From the NCBI GenBank assembly GCA_009792885.1, contig WMCF01000018.1, positions 3,739,297-3,803,296 of the forward strand: a stretch of DNA of 64,000 nucleotides. The letters run 5' to 3'. The notes beneath the pieces were generated by a model. That model ran no database searches. It was given only the letters and a program-made list of their open reading frames with translations, and was not told the origin of the DNA. Below, piece after piece: positions 1 to 13,047 of this stretch (within the stretch, counting starts at the first letter, position 1; every line of letters begins with the position of its first letter). The stretch is from Eremophila alpestris peregrina (lineage: Eukaryota; Chordata; Aves; Passeriformes; Alaudidae). Position numbers and translations under genes: made by a program.

Positions 1-86
1 AGGGCTCTGAGCTACCTGACCTACTTGAAGATATCCTTGTCCATGGCAGAGAGGTTGGACTGGAGGGCCTTTAAAAGGTCCCTTAT
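1..86 (+). mobile_element. CR1 LINE 3'-end fragment, cut by window start
   Basis: The block follows the avian CR1 3' untranslated pattern in order: 'gggctctgagctacctga', then 'catggcagagaggttggact', then 'ggcctttaaaaggtccctt'. In the usual avian CR1 tail this is the stretch just before the 'ccaacccaaaccattctatg' ending. That ending is missing here, because the match stops at about base 85 and AT-rich unique DNA follows. The copy therefore lacks its terminal repeat and its 5' part lies outside the window. It is diverged and non-coding. Confidence 0.8.
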
Positions 87-3000
87 AAATAAATAATTTT
101 AGTTCTAGAATTTTCTAAGTCTATTGATCTTGGATTTAAAGTGACCAATCCTATATTTCCAAAACATTTCTTATGTAAAGACAGTGCTGAAGCTCTAAAG
201 CATGTAAATTCTCCTATAGCCAAATAGGAAGAATGATGCAAAAATTGTATCTGGGGATATTTCTGTAAAATCTAGCACACATTAGAAGTGAATTTTAGAT
301 AGCTAAAGTAAAACTTTTTCCAAAGTCTTCCCTGGGCAGTCTTCTCTTCCATAAGCAATTTTAAGTACTTTGGAATTAAGAATATGAATGAGCTTTGAAA
401 TCCAATCTGTTCTCTGTAAGTGCACAGCTATCCATAACAGGGTAGGGCTCAGAACTTCAGCATTGACATGTAGCTGTAGATGTGTGAGGAACAGCAGGAA
501 TGGCCAAGCTTGGAAGCATTAAACATGCAGTTTGTCACTTCAGATTATTTCCTCTCTACCAATTAAAGCAATTAGGATAAAGAAAAATATTACACATTCT
601 ACAGTTGAGGAAAAAAAAATAAAAGAGACAGTCTACCCTCAGGCTTTATCAAGATAGGCTTGTACAAATTTATGTCTCTCTTGAGAGGTGTTCCTCTAAG
701 TGTTTCAAGAGCTTCATCGAGAGTCCATTAACTCTCACAACAGCATCTTCAAGTTGGAGGTTCCAGTCTGTGACTCATGGATCTGATTCCTGTCTCAGAT
801 GATGGACATGATGAATTAACTGCAGTGCAATGGTCCTAAGCTGGAAACCAAGACCATCTTTGCAGGACAGAGACAAAAACAGACACCCTCCCCATCAGCC
901 ACCAATTTTCTCATTTGAGCATACTACTTTGCACATTGAGGAAAAATCAGAGGTCTTTGTCACCTCCTCCACCACTCAAGCTTCTCTGTAAACTACCTTG
1001 TCACCTTGACCTGTCAATACTTGCCAAAGAAAGACATTTTGTGTTGGAGAAAACTAATCATGGTCTCTTTTTTGCCTAGATAGGTTCGTGTTACTCATCT
1101 TAGGAAAAAGCCCAGTGTGCCTAATAAACCTGTTGCTTAGGTGACCCTCTTAGAACTGAGTTGGCTGCAGTTTGAACACATCTCTGGTGCAATCTCCCTG
1201 CTTCTTTCCTGGACTTACTTCCAGCCCCTTCTCACCAGCACTCCTGCAGGTAGCCTAAATGCTCTAGGCTGCAGGGATAGGACACCTTTAGCAAACACAC
1301 TTGCTAAAAATGCATTTTAGCATTTAACAGAGATTGAGACAAGTTTTGAGAGCTGAGAAATTTAATGTGAGGCTATTTAGCTTTCAATGAATCTCAGGAA
1401 AGTGTTTCAGTGTTTACTCAGCCTGATGTTCCCAGAGCATTAGTATGTTCAGAGGAGTCTCTCTGGGAAGCCATCTGGTATGTCAGAGCACAGTATGTAC
1501 TATCCTTCCTTGTTGCCAAATACATGCATTCAATTAATGATAATCATCTGCTGCTTCTACACAGGGATATTTTTTATTTCCCTTTTCCTGAGTAGTCTTA
1601 GCCAAGCTTTGCATAATCACCTTAGGAAACCTTGGTGCCGAAATTTTGATTTCCTTCCCAGACTGCAGCATACCAGTGGGGTCTGACACTGCTCTTGCTT
1701 GTGGATGGGGAGGAAGTGGAAACACAAGAGCATTGCTTTCTCTCACACGTTCACAGCTGGGCTCTCAGACAGAGTCAGCAGAAAAAGATATTACATAGCC
1801 TGCAGAAATGTCATCAGGACTGAGAGGTGCTGATCTAGGAGTAACAATTGCTCTAAGAACAGCTGTTTCATCCCTAGAGATTTAGCAGTTCCACCAGGGA
1901 AACAGTTTAGCCTATTTTTTTATCATGGAAAAACTTATTTCAGATATGATTGTGAACAAAGGCAGAACAACCCTTTTAATGGTAAAGCAAATGCACAGAA
2001 AAGCCAAATTGCATTCAGGACTGCACCAAGGCTGAAATCATCCCTCAATCTATATATACTATGCATCACATAATAAATGGAAAGGAAATAAATTTGAAAC
2101 GGGAAATAATTACCTAACAGACACTTCATATACATTTAACTTTATCAGTTACTTTTTCATTCATATATTAAAGGTAAATTTTGACCAAAGTGGATCTGCA
2201 TTGGAAAGTAAATATATATTCCCCATCCCTGGCTGAGATCAGGACATCAGATGAAGACATGGTGGGAGTTCAGAGCAGCAGTACCAGAAAACAGCTTTTC
2301 ATGACCACACTTCACAAGCCACAGACCATTCCAACATCTATAGAAAAATGTACATTTTCAGTATAAAAGGTTGTTATATAGATTGCCTTGTGATGATGTT
2401 TCAGTGCAGACAAACCAAAAGCTTCTCCATGAACAAGAATACAAAATGTGACCTTACACACACAGACAAAAAAGGTGTCTTTAAAAACTGTTGCTAAACT
2501 GGAATAAAAAGGATCTGTGTGGAGCTATGCTGGTTCTCTCACTGTATAAAAATAGAATACAGAGGAAAAATCAACTGAATAATTAATGTGTCTTAGTGTT
2601 TCAAGTCCCCTTAGAGCACTGAGAGCTGTTCTTGAGCCAGGTAGCACTGACAGTTCTGGAGTCATCTTCCACTTCTGTCTGTGGCACCTTTGCTGCTCAC
2701 TTCACTCTGGATAAACGCTCATACAGGGATTTACATTTTTACAAACATTAATTTTCTTAAGGTAACTCTTGGCTCCCTCTTGTGGCTCTTTAGAAAAGTA
2801 CATTACTTCTACTTGAAATCCCACTGAAATATAATTTTCATAGCATATATTTGATGCTATATAAATAGGTTATAATGTTGGTTTGTGAGTTCTATCCATT
2901 TAATATATTCCTTACAAAATACAGATTGCAGACCCATTTCTGTTCCAAGATATATACACATATATATCATATTTCAGTGGTTATATAAAGTAACTTGAGA

Positions 3001-4114
3001 AAAATTTTGCCAAAAATTTTCCATCAAGCATAAATGAAAATTGACTGTGTTTTAGGAAAAAAACCCAAAATTTCAGGAGTGTACTAATTACCTCCAAATA
3101 ACACTTTTTATCAGTTTATAAGCCCAAAAAGGTCTTTTATATATGGAATTTGTTTGTATAATCTTCTTTCAACCCAGTTTTCAGGATGCAAACACTATGT
3201 CTGGTCTGGCCACACAAATTCATTTTTTTCCTTATTGTGTCCTGATTCTGGGAATATACCCCCTGAATGCAGAGGGAATAGAAATGAGCTGTGGCACTTG
3301 CATAACAAGGGAAGTGACAGAATCCATTATTCCCGTGGCACGTCAGTGATCACATTCCATTACTGTTGGCTGTCACACTGCACACATCCCCCACAGATGC
3401 AGAATACTGATGGGAGACACTTTTCAGCTTTATTTCTCCTTTTCTGTTTACCTAACACGTTCCCAGTGGGCAAAAAACCCTCCAACTTCAAGGGCATCCA
3501 AACTGTCTTTTTCCCATATTCATTACACTAAGCTATGCTAATCTTTTTCTATTTGCTGTTTGAAAAACTTCTCAAGAGATCAGGGTGCAGCTGAAGAATC
3601 AAAGACCAGGAGCTTTGCAGAGCATGTGGGAAACATCTTAGTGCCTGTAACTCCACATTTCAAAACTAGCAGTGGCATCAAATATGAAAAAGTAACTCAA
3701 CCCTCTTTCCCTGAAGGTTAACCTTAAATGGCACATTTTCACAATTGCCAGCAGCTAAGAATGTGCATGTGTTGATAACATTTGAGTCCTCTATTACCTG
3801 ACTGTGAGTCTCAGTTCTAGGTCACTGAGCCAGCAGTCTCCACAGATGAGGCTGGTACCAGTTTTCACCCACTGTTGTATCAGTTATGTTCAGAGAACTT
3901 GGCTGAATCTTAATATTTTCCTTCTCTAGACTTCAGTTTTTAATTTTGCAATCAAATATATGCTGGGCATGGGCAGACATTTGATGGCAACACACAAGAT
4001 AGTTATTTTGTTTTTCAGATTCTTGGCTGTGATGTCTTTAAAAACTGAAAAAAAAGAGAGAAGCAGTGATTAGATGGCATTTGATTTAGATTAATTGGTT
4101 TAAGTGAAAAGAAA
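87..4114. other. Unique AT-rich DNA, no gene seen
   Basis: No frame encodes anything recognisable. The longest, a 125-codon plus frame at 3154-3531, has mixed composition and no domain or motif I know. Small simple-sequence patches occur: an A-rich run at 611-624 and alternating TA/CA around 2950-2974. No CR1 or LTR similarity was noticed. Confidence 0.6.
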
Positions 4115-4180
4115 GGGGGGGGTTGGCTTTTTTTGGTTTTTGTTTGTTTTGGGGTTTCTTGGGGTTTTTTTTAAAGTTTT
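4115..4180 (+). repeat. T/G-rich low-complexity tract
   Basis: A run of eight G is followed by alternating T-runs and G-runs (gg, gggg, gggg) with almost no A or C, ending in a T-rich stretch and (ATT)n. Similar strand-asymmetric tracts occur at 13048-13119 and 34716-34806. Such tracts are common in passerine genomes. The three long G-runs could support a G-quadruplex only if a fourth, shorter run takes part. Confidence 0.8.
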
Positions 4181-6346
4181 TTATTATTATTTGGAGTCAA
4201 TTTTGTCAATTATTTTTTCTCTTTGCCACATATAAAAGCTCTGGAGAAAGACGAAATCTCTGATGTACATAATCTGTACAGTAAGCTTGGAATTCTGTGT
4301 CTCCTTCTCTTGGCTTTTGCTGCAGAGATATTTCTTTGAATCCAGTGCTGAAAACTAGAACAGATTACAAGGTCTTAGTGAATCAGCAGTGCAGTCTGTA
4401 AAGCCTGACTTCCACTGAAATATGCAGTCTGTGAAGTTTCCAGAACCCAACAGTGTTCATTTAAGGATAAAACCGGCTCAGTTCTGATTTTCAGCTGTGG
4501 ACAATGCACTAAGGAACAAGAATCAAAGGTCTATTTGCTCATCCGTATCTGGGTGATGACTTGCTACACAAGACAGAAAGCAGGGAATGAGATAAAGTCA
4601 TAGAATGAATTTGCTTAGAGCCTGAAAAAAGGGGAAAATCCCAAATGAATCCAAGCACTCTAATTTGTCTTAAAATGTTTCAGACTTTGAAGAGTAAATT
4701 CACCTAGAATGGACTAGATTCCATTTGTGTGGGCATCAGGAGAGTATTTCTTTGTTTTTTCAAAGTATGACTAGGCATTCACTTTCCAGTCTGCTGGGAG
4801 CAGGGTTTTGTAGCAATTTTATTTTAGAGGCTCACCCCAACTAAGTGACTCTGTGGTAGTGAATCATTTAGCACAGGGCTGTCCTTCCAGAGTGCTTCTG
4901 CTGACAGGTTTCTCAGCCCAGCAGTGCACATTTCAGAGGAGTCACACCACCAGCGTGGCAGACTGCAGCATCCCATGGGTTATTCAGTGGAGGAATAGCG
5001 TGGGACAGATAAGGGTAGTTGTACATCAAGATGCTGAAATATTCAGGAAGATTTTTCCTTAGGGAGTTCCAATGAACAATTTTTGACAGGCCAGGTGCAT
5101 AGCCACTGGCTTATTTATTAGACAGCACAAACATAGAAAACTGCAGTCAAGGTTTGTCTTTAATTTGGCATATTCTTTAGAAGCAGTAATTCCATTGGGA
5201 AGCAATGACTGCCTTGAATTGCTTCAGCTAAAGAAAATTAACACTTAGTGTGTAAGAAATGCAGAAACACAGACTCAGTAATCACTGGAGACAAAGGACA
5301 GGAATTTAACTAGGATTAATGCAAAAAGGATGAGATGGGAGCATCTTTTCTTAGCTTTCAAGCTTTGCATAAGTCAGACCTGATGCTAAAATGAAAAGCA
5401 GTAATGTCTTATGCCTTATGTTCTTTGTCATGTGTGGATATTTATATAGAAACTAAATAGCCTAAGGAAAATGTCACTGGTCCTGCCTCTTCTGCCCCAG
5501 TAATCTTTAGGTGTCCTTTTACAGGATGTGGTGAGAGACAGATTAATGGGCTGGACTTTTTGTGTCCCTCTTCATGTCCCTATTAAGATATCTATGGAGA
5601 TTTTTTTGGGTGCCTGTCATGAAAACAATGTTGCCATTTTTTCATTGCAGCTATATTTACTGAATGTGTGTCACATTCACCCCTATTTTTATAAAGTTAC
5701 CTGTTGCATCCAAATGCTAAAAAAAAAGATACCAAATTTGCTACAGCAAATGCTACATTCAATTCCAACAGAGTTTGGACTGCCAGGAAAATGAATACTT
5801 AATAAATGGGAAAGAAATGAAAAGGAAAGCTGGACTTCAAAAACAGGGGAAATGGGGCAGGAACTAGACAATATAAAACTGATATATTTCCTTATGCATC
5901 ATGCAAATAAGAGCTGCTGAAAAACTGAGAAGTTGAATTATAAAAGCCTATAGAATACCATGAAAAAATAAAACAGCCCCACCAGCAAATATAGACTGGT
6001 GAGGGCTGACTGCTCTCTTTGTCTTTGAAGTCCTCAACTAAGAGCACCCCTTATTTTCTCTTCAGTCATCTGAACTTAATTTCAGCTTAGGATGGGCACT
6101 CTTGTTTGAGAAGATAGTTTTTCATTTTGCTGTTGTGTTAGAAATCTCCTCTCCCATGCACTCATGCATACTGAACGTTTACTAGGATATTTTGAAAATT
6201 TTGTCTCCCCCTGCACCTCTTGATATATTTTTACGGTTGTACCAAATATAGATAAAAGAATGGCATTCCCTTGCTTACATTAATGTTTATAGTTGAAACC
6301 TTCTTCTGTAGCTGCCAACACTGCCTCTGAAAACTTGTAGAAACTT

Positions 6347-6363
6347 GTTTGTTTGTTTGTTTT
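6347..6363 (+). repeat. (GTTT)4 microsatellite
   Basis: Four uninterrupted GTTT units. A longer tract of the same motif occurs at 31187-31221. Confidence 0.9.
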
Positions 6364-7339
6364 CCTTCCAGTGCAGTTATGTTTGGCAGAAAAACCCACA
6401 CCAACATGCCTAATGCACTTCACATGTGTTATTTCAAAACACTGTCTCTTGTGTAATATAAATGTGCCACAAATGCTTCCTTATCAAGTCCCCTTATTTA
6501 AGTTTGGCTGACAAGAATGAAAATAGATGCTGAACCAAATCCTGTGAGAAGTTTATTGTTTTTAATCTCATTTTCCTTAGTGCCACAATGGCAGCCTGCC
6601 TCTACTGGCACTTGTTTAAATTAAGATTTTTCTAAAACCCATTTAAAACCCCCCAACAGCACTCAGTTATTGCTCTTTCACTTTAATTCCTCCTTTCTTC
6701 TATCCCCTCACAACACTTTCATATCCACTGTTGTTTAAAATAAAGTCCTGAAGGCTGGACTTTTATAACTGGGTCTAATGAAATCTGAACTGCCTTCTGC
6801 AGGCCTCACAGGTATAGTTTCAGTCTATTATTTATGCTATTAATAATATGAAATGGAACAGAAAATACACAAGAATAGAATTAAGTTGTTTCTTTTCCAT
6901 CTTGTGCTTGAATTCTGTGTATTCAATATATCCAAATTAATTGCACTGAGAAAACCTAAAAGAAAAAATAAAGTAGAAAAATCCAGTTTTGATGTGAGAT
7001 GAGATACAACACTTGTTTAAATATATTAAAGTCTTTCCAATTTTCCTCTTAGATCCTGGTATCATTGATGTACTTGAACCCAAAATTTTATTATTCAAAC
7101 TCTAAAGCCTTCAGGTGAAATATATTTCTTCTTTACAAATCCTCAGATGAGCCCTTGGTAGTATTTTTTTTTTTTAATTATGCCTTCTCCTTGCTGCCTG
7201 TCCCTACAGGGCATTTCCTTTTTTGTGTGTGTATTTTCTTTTGGTTCATTCTTTTTTTTGATTTTGTGAGTGAGGGCTGACACATTTTGTGGAAAGACTT
7301 GCTTGAAGGAATTTAACAGCTTTCTTTATTCTCAAAATG

Positions 7340-7560
7340 AACTAATCTTGGCACCTGATTTTGACCCATTCCATCTCCAACCGACCTACACCGCAAATCT
7401 TATTTGAATTGATGCAGCTACTTCAGCCCTGGGAGATATGTTTTAGTGCTTTGGAATCAAATGCTTCAAAGTATTTGAGCCAAGCAATACTGAATTGATC
7501 CCTGAATTAGCCACACTTCTAGTGACAGCAGCCAGAAACCCGAGGAGCATGCAGGCATTT
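7340..7560. promoter_or_regulatory. Candidate conserved non-coding element
   Basis: This interval is balanced in composition and lacks simple repeats. It contains CpGs ('ccgacctacaccgcaaatct' at 7381-7400) in a CpG-poor neighbourhood, next to AT-rich motifs such as 'tatttgaattgatgcagc'. That texture is typical of conserved vertebrate non-coding elements, but nothing in a single sequence proves conservation. No coding frame is apparent. Confidence 0.2.
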
Positions 7561-8220
7561 GGCAATGGGAATTTATGAGTAAGAGCTGCTCTGAGAGCTG
7601 AGGGCTCCTCTTGCCCTGCAGTGCCTGCTGCCTACATTTGCTTTATGTGACATCTTATTTTCAGGTGCTGTTGTGCTGATCCTTTCATGCACAGCAATGG
7701 AGTATCCAGCGGCAGGAAACACCTTGAATGTGCCCCTTGGATAGTTTTTATGTCGAACATGCTGTGGGTAGAACCGTTGGAGGGTTTTTTTTTTTTGCTA
7801 AGAGCAGAGATGTTAACAAATATAGCACACATGCACAGAGAAATTATCTGTACTTGGTACAAAGAAAGGGTGGAGATTATTTTCTTTGGATCATGCTAAT
7901 TCCATTACTGTTGAAATGTCTCAAAAGCCCCTAATGACAGGATGGCTGTGGGTGTAAACAAGATTTTGATAGGAAGGCCACATTTTTTTGGCTTTAAAGC
8001 CAGATGCTCATAGCAAGAGTGCCATTATCTGAGAGGTTTGAATTGCATGTTTTCCCATATACTTGGATTCACTAATTTCCTACTAGGAAACTAGGATTTC
8101 TTAATCTTTTCTTTGGTTATAACCTTCAACACTCACAGCTATCTCTGATATAATATCACTCTTTCAGCTAATGCCACCAAAGGCCTTCTTGGATGGAATT
8201 TGTCCTTTTTGCTTTCAAGA

Positions 8221-8450
8221 GTCTGCTCAGAATTTGGCGTGCAATCACTGAAACTTTCATTTCTGTTTCTCATTCTTACAAGACTACTCAAAACATGTGC
8301 AATTTACAACTCAATTGTCCCACGTGATAAATTTGTCATGAAAGCTGTAGCTCAGTTTGATGTGACTTACGGTCCATGAAATTTTGGAGGTTTTGTGGAT
8401 ATTTTATTAATGCGGACAAATGTTAATCATATGCTGGCCTACTTACTTGG
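8221..8450. promoter_or_regulatory. Candidate conserved non-coding element with E-box
   Basis: The block has several CpGs ('ggcgtgcaatcac', 'cttacggtcc', 'aatgcggacaaatg') and a perfect palindromic E-box CACGTG at 8321-8326, bound by bHLH factors of the MYC/USF/CLOCK type. Homeodomain-like 'gttaatcat' lies near 8422. It sits just upstream of the (TA)n palindrome. It is recorded for its texture; function is inferred only. Confidence 0.25.
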
Positions 8451-8510
8451 GCCTGTGGTGACACAATCTCAAATGTGATTGAGATTGATTATATCTTGCT
8501 GCTAGAGTTA

Positions 8511-8520
8511 TATCTAGAGT

Positions 8521-8558
<38 letters not shown>

Positions 8559-8579
8559 TCTATATAGAGAGGTATATAG
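8511..8579. repeat. (TA)n microsatellite inside an imperfect palindrome
   Basis: A 31-bp uninterrupted AT dinucleotide run (8524-8554) is flanked by inverted arms. 'ctagagtt' on the left and 'aactctatatagag' on the right can pair, so the whole block could extrude as a cruciform. The left arm also holds a short direct repeat ('ctagagttata' then 'ctagagttaca'). Length polymorphism between individuals is expected. Confidence 0.85.
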
Positions 8580-9932
8580 AGGAAATTAATTGTAAAGCCT
8601 CCCTCCTAGCTTTATTCCTTTATTTCCACCCCAATCTGAACAAATTGTAATAGTCTTTATAAACAAGAATAAAAAAAGCATTAATTCCTCTCACAGAAGT
8701 GCCTTTTGAAGGGTTTTCTCTAAATTTCCTCTCAGTAAATGCCTTATATTTTAAATTCTAGCACAGGAATCCTGAAAAATTAAAAATAGGCTACTAGCTT
8801 TATTGATAAGACACAGTTCCTTTTAAGTTTTATACATGAGCTTGTTTAAATATTATCCTGAAGAAAATCTCGATATGCTATCCATTCCTTATCCTAGGCA
8901 ATTTCTCTACACCAGGATATTTCAGAAAACTTGTGACTGATGTCAATATATGGCATTATTTTCCATATTTTCCAGTTACCCTAACTCTCAAATAGCTTGT
9001 CTTTTCCATCTTATATTTTTCTGAAGTATATAGACCTCAGAAAGTTTTCAGTAGCAATGGTGCTCCTTTAATTTGAAAAGCCCATCCAGTTGCTTTCAGT
9101 TGTCAGGGCTGGACATACCACCAGTTGTACTTGACAAAAAACTCACAGCACCTGAATTGCAGCACATATTCTAGAATAAGGAAGAAGAAGCTGTGCATCA
9201 CATTTTATCATAAGCTTTTTTTTTGAATCTTATTTATATAAGATTACCAATATTACCAAAAGCTGGCTAATTAATTCTTTTGACTAGTTTTATCAGAAAA
9301 TACAATTTTAAACTTTTCTTCTTAGATAATAGAATAACTCTAGCATTTTCAAATCTATGGAGTTTAAGTATGGAGGTAAAGTCATTAGGGTCATGAACTG
9401 GAGAATAGTACTGTAACACTAGAATCTGATTTTGTCCTGTATGCTGCTTCTTTTGAAAAGAGTAAGAACTTTTATCATTTTTTGCTGCGAATCCTCTAGG
9501 AAGGGAGTTGAACCTGACTATTTTTATACATATATCAGTGAATAGCAGCCACAACAGCAGGTTAATAACACAACATCAGCCTAGAGATGACAGAGTTTTT
9601 TTCCTTATCTCTGAGCCACTAAATTAATTCACTTTGAAACATGTTAAAATGTTAACATTAATACCAAAGGTAACAAAGCACATTAGTCGATGTCTAAGAA
9701 GTTCTTGGCAGTCACAAGAAGGTCAATATCTGCTGGCTTACACATATAAGTTCATGCTTGCTGGACAGGAAACCTGCCCTGGGTTAAGGCTTATGTGACA
9801 GGTGGTGAGTTACTCATGGGAGTTCTGTAGACATCTGAGTGATTGCTGAATCGTGGTCAAATTATATGTTCAATCCATTTGAGGGTTTAGGTTTCATTAA
9901 GACTTTGGATAGACATCTGAGCCACACTGGGT
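8580..9932. other. Unique AT-rich DNA, no gene seen
   Basis: The longest frame is 95 codons on the minus strand at 9267-9554, lysine- and serine-rich at its end, with no recognisable domain. No repeat similarity was noticed before the CR1 tail at 9933. Confidence 0.55.
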
Positions 9933-10083
9933 CATAAAGTTAAAGAATCATTTAAGTTGGAAAAGAAGTCTAAGATCATTTAATCCAGCCTGCAAAGTCC
10001 ACCACTAAACCACCTCCCTAAGCATCACATCTACATTTTTAACACTTCCATGCATTTACTGAACATTTTATCTTGATGAAGCA
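9933..10083 (-). mobile_element. CR1 LINE 3'-end fragment, minus strand
   Basis: Read on the plus strand this is the reverse complement of a CR1 tail: 'agaatcatttaagttggaaa', then 'tctaagatcatttaatccag', then 'aaagtccaccactaaaccac', then 'ctaagcatcacatctacatt'. That order matches the avian CR1 subfamily with the 'agtccaccactaaacc' block. The 5' end is lost at about 10083, so only about 150 bp remain. A second CR1 tail in the opposite orientation begins 165 bp downstream. Confidence 0.85.
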
Positions 10084-10249
10084 GATCTGATTTGAATAGC
10101 AAAGCCACAGTCTAGTAAACCCAGACTTACATGTAAAGCTGCTGTAATTAACCTACTTCACCCTGTCTCACCCCTGAATCCTTACATTCAGCCCCTAAGG
10201 AATAAGAATTTAATTCTCAATGAACAGAAGTTCAAGGGATAATTCTACA

Positions 10250-10298
10250 GACCATAAGGATTTCTTCCAACCCAAACCATTCTACAATTCTGTGGCTG
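10250..10298 (+). mobile_element. CR1 LINE terminal fragment, plus strand
   Basis: The sequence 'ttcttccaacccaaaccatt' followed by 'ctacaattctgtggct' is the terminal piece of an avian CR1, with a diverged copy of its 3' repeat (consensus type ATTCTATGATTCT). Only about 50 bp remain. It points toward, and lies close to, the minus-strand CR1 at 9933. Confidence 0.7.
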
Positions 10299-13047
10299 TA
10301 TGTGTTTATGAAATTAAGACAGTTAGTCTAGGCACTTTTCAGAAGGAATTAAGAAAACATTATCATAAAAATCTTACACTTTTCAGAGAAAATAAAATGA
10401 GCCACCAGATAAAACTGACAAACAATTAAAACACTGTGCTAAAAATAAATTATATCATCAGGGCACAATATCTTAGCATTCTTTGAAGCAATGCTTTTGT
10501 ACTTTGAGCCTGGAGATATTTTGCACTGATAGAAAATTTTACACTGCTTTGTGTAAAGGCTAGGTATGGCTGACATTTGCAATACTTTCCGTCTGGTTCT
10601 TTCTACATAACCAGGAGGTCTAAGTCTATAAATATTTCCCATTATATAAACTGTCCTTTCTATAAACTTAATGGCTCTGGAGTATTTATATAATCCAGTT
10701 AGTTTCCTAATATGGCCAACTTTCAGTTATCCCCAGTTACATCATGTTTCCTTATTACACCCATATGTCTTCAGAGCTGTGTTATATGATCCCTGTGATT
10801 TGTGTGGAAAAAGCTGATAGCTCTCTCCAGTTTATGCCCACTTCCAGTTTCACCTTTCCATCTTTGAACTTAACTTCCAGTTTTTTAAAATTTTACAACA
10901 GTTCCTCCTAATTTTTCATTTCTGAGAAGTATTTATCTTTCTCTACCTCCGTCATTCCACTAAAACACCCTTTCCATTTGTTTTATGAACAGATCTGGCA
11001 AAGCTTTCCCCACGTCCTGCTCAGCATGGGTCTGGCTGTGCTGTGCTGCTTTTGCTGGTGTCTGCCCTAAGCAATGCTGCAGTCCTACTGCAGCCAGAGC
11101 CCTCTGAGCCTCTGCAGAGCTGGCAGTGTACCTGGTGCATGAATGTACACCCAACATTGCACTGCTCTTTGTGCAAAAGGCAAGTTTTGTTGAGTTTTAG
11201 CAACCCTGAAATACTTTTTGGCCACTTACCCACCCTGACGCAGAACACACTTGCAGGTCTCATGCTGAGTTTCAGAATACAATTTTGCAAAAGGAGGAGT
11301 AAACCTATTTGATTCCAGGTAATATTATTCTCCTCAGTGTGGATGCTTAAAGAAACCTGGAGGTAAATCTGAGGGATCACTCTTGATATGTAACCAACTT
11401 ACTCAAAGAATTCTTTAGCAGCAAGAACAAAATTACAGGACTGCATGGCCTAAGGGACTGAATTCCAAAGATTAGCTAGAAATCTACGATCTACACAACA
11501 CACATATTCAAATCAATTGTCCTTTGAACAGTTGAATACATGCAATATTTAGGACAAACCTCAGTAATGTAAAAATTAGTGAAGTAAGACGTAAAAATTT
11601 ATGAAAATTTACATATGCAAACTGTGGGCTTAAGACCTCCCCTAACCCAGGGATCTCAAATATCAAGATCAAAGCTGTCAGACAAAATCATAAAAACTGC
11701 ATGTTGTCTGGAAGGTGACAGAAAGGGAAATGAGCAACATTCTAAAATAACCCAAACATAGCTGACAAAAACTGGTAAGTGCAGAAAAACTACAATCAGG
11801 ACACATGTAAATGTATAATTCTCTATCACCCAGAGCTGAGTAAAATTTCAAACTTACACTTGTGGCAACAATTCTATTATAGTTGTGGCTTTTATTGTGT
11901 ATAAGGTAACTTGTGAGCCCAGACATGTCTGAACTGAGTCAGGGTGCAAAATTCATCCTCTGGAAATGCTGCAGACCAATGCAGTAGGTCCACCATAATA
12001 AGAGGGTGCTTCAATGAGAGGATTTAACAGTTAATAATATTCAGAACCTTTATTATCTGAAGCAAATATGGAAATATGAGATTCTGTGTTGTCTGAAATG
12101 TGTGTGGAGTGAGATTTTTCCATTATGAGATGATAATTTAACTTTCATTCTTTGAAAGTTACAGTGGTCCCTGTAGGACTTAACTACCAAATTACTGACT
12201 ACCTGGAATGACACTGGATTTATTTAAATAATCTGCCATAGACTTTGGTTCTTTAGGTTGGCACTCTTTTCTGTAAATATCACAAAACTAGCATGTGTGT
12301 GACTTATTTTGATAAATCAGGATTACAAGGGTCTGGATCTCTAAACTATCAGGAAGACTTATCCAAATCCCCTGCCCTCATACATCAGTATATTTTTATT
12401 GCCTCCTTGATTTCCTTGAAAAAGTGAAGTAAGCTGCAAAAACTTTAGAAAGGTGTCAAAATTTCACTCTTGATGTAAAGTATTATTGAACTGGAGCATC
12501 ATAACATGGCCCAAAGTAAATAGACATTGAAAGAATATGTCTAGACTAAAAACTATGTAAAAGCAAAATGGCCAAAGAGAATACTATATTTAATTTATTT
12601 TTTAAATAGGAAATTTATTTATGCTTTGGGTAAAGGGGTATGGAACATGCCTGGAGAAAAGGAAAAATTACAGAGAATGTTTTTTGGTCTGTGTGTTTGA
12701 TAAATTTGGAACACAGAAGTGTCAGAAAGGAACCACTGAGGTCACCCCATCGTGGCTCACCCCTCCCCTCTGACTGCACGGCAACGTTGCTGTCAGCAAT
12801 GGAAAATTGGAGGTAGATGGTGTGCTTGAGAAAAAAGCTTTATTTTTTGATAGCTGTGCAGTCAGTTCAGCATGTCAGCACTGTGGTTTTTTTCCTTAAT
12901 TTCCAGTTACTGTCAGGTGTGGAACACAAAGTGACAAAAGAACTAAAAAGGATATCCTTTTACTGATACAGTACTCTTATGAAATCTTGTGTACTGTGGC
13001 ACATCCTCTGTAAAGTTATGAAGTTATGAGATCATATTTATCTAAAT
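10299..13047. other. Unique DNA, no gene seen
   Basis: A slightly GC-richer patch at 10960-11330 carries overlapping frames on both strands (89 and 119 codons) with no recognisable domain; overlap on both strands is a sign of chance frames. Around 12745-12795 there are several CpGs and the 10-bp palindrome 'gcaacgttgc'. No repeat family was recognised. Confidence 0.55.

Larger units (their letters stand above)
4181..8220. other. Unique AT-rich DNA, no gene seen
   Basis: Frames here are short and shadow-like; the longest is 88 codons at 5528-5794 and I do not recognise it. Landmarks are a four-unit (GTTT) run at 6347-6363, a T12 run near 7164 and a T-run near 7785. The interval 7340-7560 keeps CpGs and looks better preserved than its surroundings; it is listed separately. 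Confidence 0.55.

Noticed and set aside
3154..3531. 125-codon plus-strand open frame
   Set aside because: No domain, signal or family likeness; an overlapping frame of similar quality exists. Consistent with chance.
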